Of a DNA stretch of 7,431 nucleotides, positions 6,068 through 7,431 are shown in pieces. The first letter of the stretch is position 1. Every line of letters begins with the position of its first letter. Under the pieces are notes generated by a model, which did not search any database, was not told the origin of the DNA, and was given only the letters and a program-made list of their open reading frames with translations. This stretch comes from Acidobacteria bacterium AH-259-G07 (GTDB taxonomy: Bacteria; Acidobacteriota; UBA6911; RPQK01; JADFOI01), in the NCBI GenBank assembly GCA_027717925.1, contig JALLON010000135.1, positions 1 to 7,431 of the forward strand, read 5' to 3'. The position numbers and the translations under genes are program-made.

Positions 6068-7429
6068 CTATTGGCTTCGCACCTTCTTAACCAGCTCATG
6101 GACCTTGTTGATCACAGTCTCTTCGACGGAAGGCGCAAAAGGTGCCGGATGACCATAGTAGATCATGGAGTAATCGGCCTCGTAGCCTCCCTCCTGAAGG
6201 ACCCTCAGAGACGGCAAGTAGGCGAAGACATCATTGTTATAAGCTGTCACCCACAGTTTGTCAGCTCCCAATTCCTGTTTCAGACGCAGGTTGTAGTCCA
6301 CCACGACCTCTCCAGCCATCGCCACCAGGGTAAGATCGTTTCCAAACTGCCAGACCTGCAGGGGATAAGGATACTCGCTTGGAAGCTGTCCTTGCTGGTC
6401 TAGAATTTTCAGCATTTGCCGGGCGTGCCGTTGCCTTGCTCCATCATCACCATGAACCCGGGCCTGCAGTGTTTCCCGGCTGGGGGTGGTGGAAAAGGCA
6501 ACAGGGAACACTTCAAACGCAGTTTTCAGAGGACCCTGCACGGTCCTCAAAGGACCCGTAAGAGATTTGTCCACAGTCCTGGCGAGGCGCTGTCCGTGTT
6601 CATCAGCCAATTTCACCGTGCCGCGGGGGTAGGGATTGGCATCGGCTCCACAGCCCATCATGAAAAAGGCTACCGAGCCGGGATACCGATACTCCAACCA
6701 GGTTTGTGCCGTACCTGCGTAGTCGCCATGAAAATGGTAGACCCGCGCCGTAATAGTGGTATTGTGACAGGCGTAGCTAAAGACAAGTCCTCGGAGATTG
6801 CCTTCTTCTCCATCGACCACCAAGAAGGGCACCTCGTGATCGACCGGCCCACCTCTGTTGACTCCAATGACGTACCGGTCTTTCTTCTTCACCCGGCGAT
6901 TGACACCAAACCTGACCTCGGTCCGGCCAAAACTGAGACGTGCCGGCTGAAGGTTCTCCAGTGCGATGCCGATGAGCTGGATAATCTTGTCCTCAAATTG
7001 GGCCGTGTAAGCATTGACCTGCGCAGATTCCTCATCAGTCATGCTGTAGGCAATGGCCAGGTTCGCGCTCAAGACCGGCCCGGCGTGCGTGTGAGTCGAA
7101 CTCAGGAGCAGTCGATCTCGAGACAGGCCGTACTGCTCCTGAGCCCGTTGGGCAATGCTGCTGGCCAGCCCGGCCGGGATTCCCAGGACGTCGGTGGTGA
7201 CCAGAGCAGCCTGGTTGCCCGTTTCGTCTTCCAGGACCAATGCCCTGGCATAAAGTTCCTGTAGTGTGCCTTCGGAGGGGTGAGTTCGAGCTCCGTAACC
7301 TCCCAACCAGAGAGGCTTCTGGGGAGTGATCGGCGTCTTCGCCAGGCCGGCTTTCCAGTCGGCAGCAAAGGTGGGAACAATCGAAACTAAAATGATCAGG
7401 AATGCAAGCTTGCAGGATCTTCCGATCAC
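6068..7429 (-). CDS. Secreted neutral/alkaline ceramidase-like hydrolase (single N-terminal domain)
   Basis: About 453 residues with a Sec signal peptide (hydrophobic core about 8-18, cleavage near TFA-A, 22/23), so exported. The body matches the catalytic domain of neutral/alkaline non-lysosomal ceramidases, zinc amidohydrolases that release fatty acid from ceramide: GLAKTPITP near the N-terminus, STHTHAGP with H113 and H115, ACHNTT with H222, GDYAG, GCGADANPYPR (259-269), AGE with E374 and GGYE with Y416. H113 or H115, H222, E374 and Y416 are my candidates for the zinc-site His, His, Glu and Tyr. Characterised ceramidases are about 650-780 residues because of a C-terminal immunoglobulin-like domain that is missing here, so the true substrate may be another lipid amide or an N-acyl sugar. 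The first codon in view is a GTG two bases from the window edge; the true start may lie just outside. It leads a probable two-gene operon with the aminotransferase. Confidence 0.85.
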   Translation of the reverse strand: MIGRSCKLAFLIILVSIVPTFAADWKAGLAKTPITPQKPLWLGGYGARTHPSEGTLQELYARALVLEDETGNQAALVTTDVLGIPAGLASSIAQRAQEQYGLSRDRLLLSSTHTHAGPVLSANLAIAYSMTDEESAQVNAYTAQFEDKIIQLIGIALENLQPARLSFGRTEVRFGVNRRVKKKDRYVIGVNRGGPVDHEVPFLVVDGEEGNLRGLVFSYACHNTTITARVYHFHGDYAGTAQTWLEYRYPGSVAFFMMGCGADANPYPRGTVKLADEHGQRLARTVDKSLTGPLRTVQGPLKTAFEVFPVAFSTTPSRETLQARVHGDDGARQRHARQMLKILDQQGQLPSEYPYPLQVWQFGNDLTLVAMAGEVVVDYNLRLKQELGADKLWVTAYNNDVFAYLPSLRVLQEGGYEADYSMIYYGHPAPFAPSVEETVINKVHELVKKVRSQ

Positions 7430-7431
7430 AG

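Noticed and set aside
6416..7264. Long open frame (282 codons) on the plus strand opposite the ceramidase-like gene
   Set aside because: It is antisense to a gene with signal peptide and zinc-site motifs; its product looks like scrambled, low-complexity translation.

Overview
The window looks like a chromosomal accessory stretch from an Acidobacteriota bacterium, or a close relative with a similar gene repertoire such as Planctomycetota. The main evidence is a Hanks-type Ser/Thr kinase fused through one membrane helix to a PD40/TolB-like propeller and opening with the GTRLGPYEI...GAGGMGEVYRARD signature. Supporting evidence is the company it keeps: a secreted DUF2961 (GH172) protein, a Tat-exported DegT/DnrJ-type aminotransferase and a secreted ceramidase-like hydrolase. 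This is inference from family distribution; there is no rRNA or marker gene here.

Layout. Bases 1-125 may hold the 3' end of an unidentified gene. At 134-169 an 18-bp imperfect tandem duplication surrounds the start of a small conserved hypothetical gene (156-545, +). A 226-bp gap with a possible promoter precedes a secreted DUF2961/GH172 protein (772-1821, +). Its stop codon abuts a perfect 19-bp inverted repeat (1822-1867), followed by a CTCTGTG-type dispersed-repeat-like tract. A possible 15-residue leader ORF (1914-1961) comes next, then the large receptor-like kinase (about 1981-4608, +). The kinase converges, with only 26 bp between stop codons, on a minus-strand pair: a ceramidase-like hydrolase (6068-7429) upstream and a Tat-signal PLP aminotransferase (4635-6023) downstream. 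These two are separated by 44 bp that hold a 30-bp imperfect palindrome and a strong ribosome binding site.

Working picture. Three of the five clear proteins carry export signals and the fourth spans the membrane, so the locus is oriented to the cell envelope. The DUF2961 protein would cut furanosidic glycans, the ceramidase-like enzyme would cleave an amide (lipid or amino-sugar conjugate), and the co-transcribed aminotransferase would act on a sugar or cyclitol outside the cytoplasm. Export of a PLP enzyme is odd and is the most interesting point here. I see no CRISPR array, tRNA, rRNA, transposase or phage gene. I found no clearly undescribed multi-gene defence or mobile system; the novelty lies in the exported aminotransferase/ceramidase pair and in the repeats sitting at gene boundaries.
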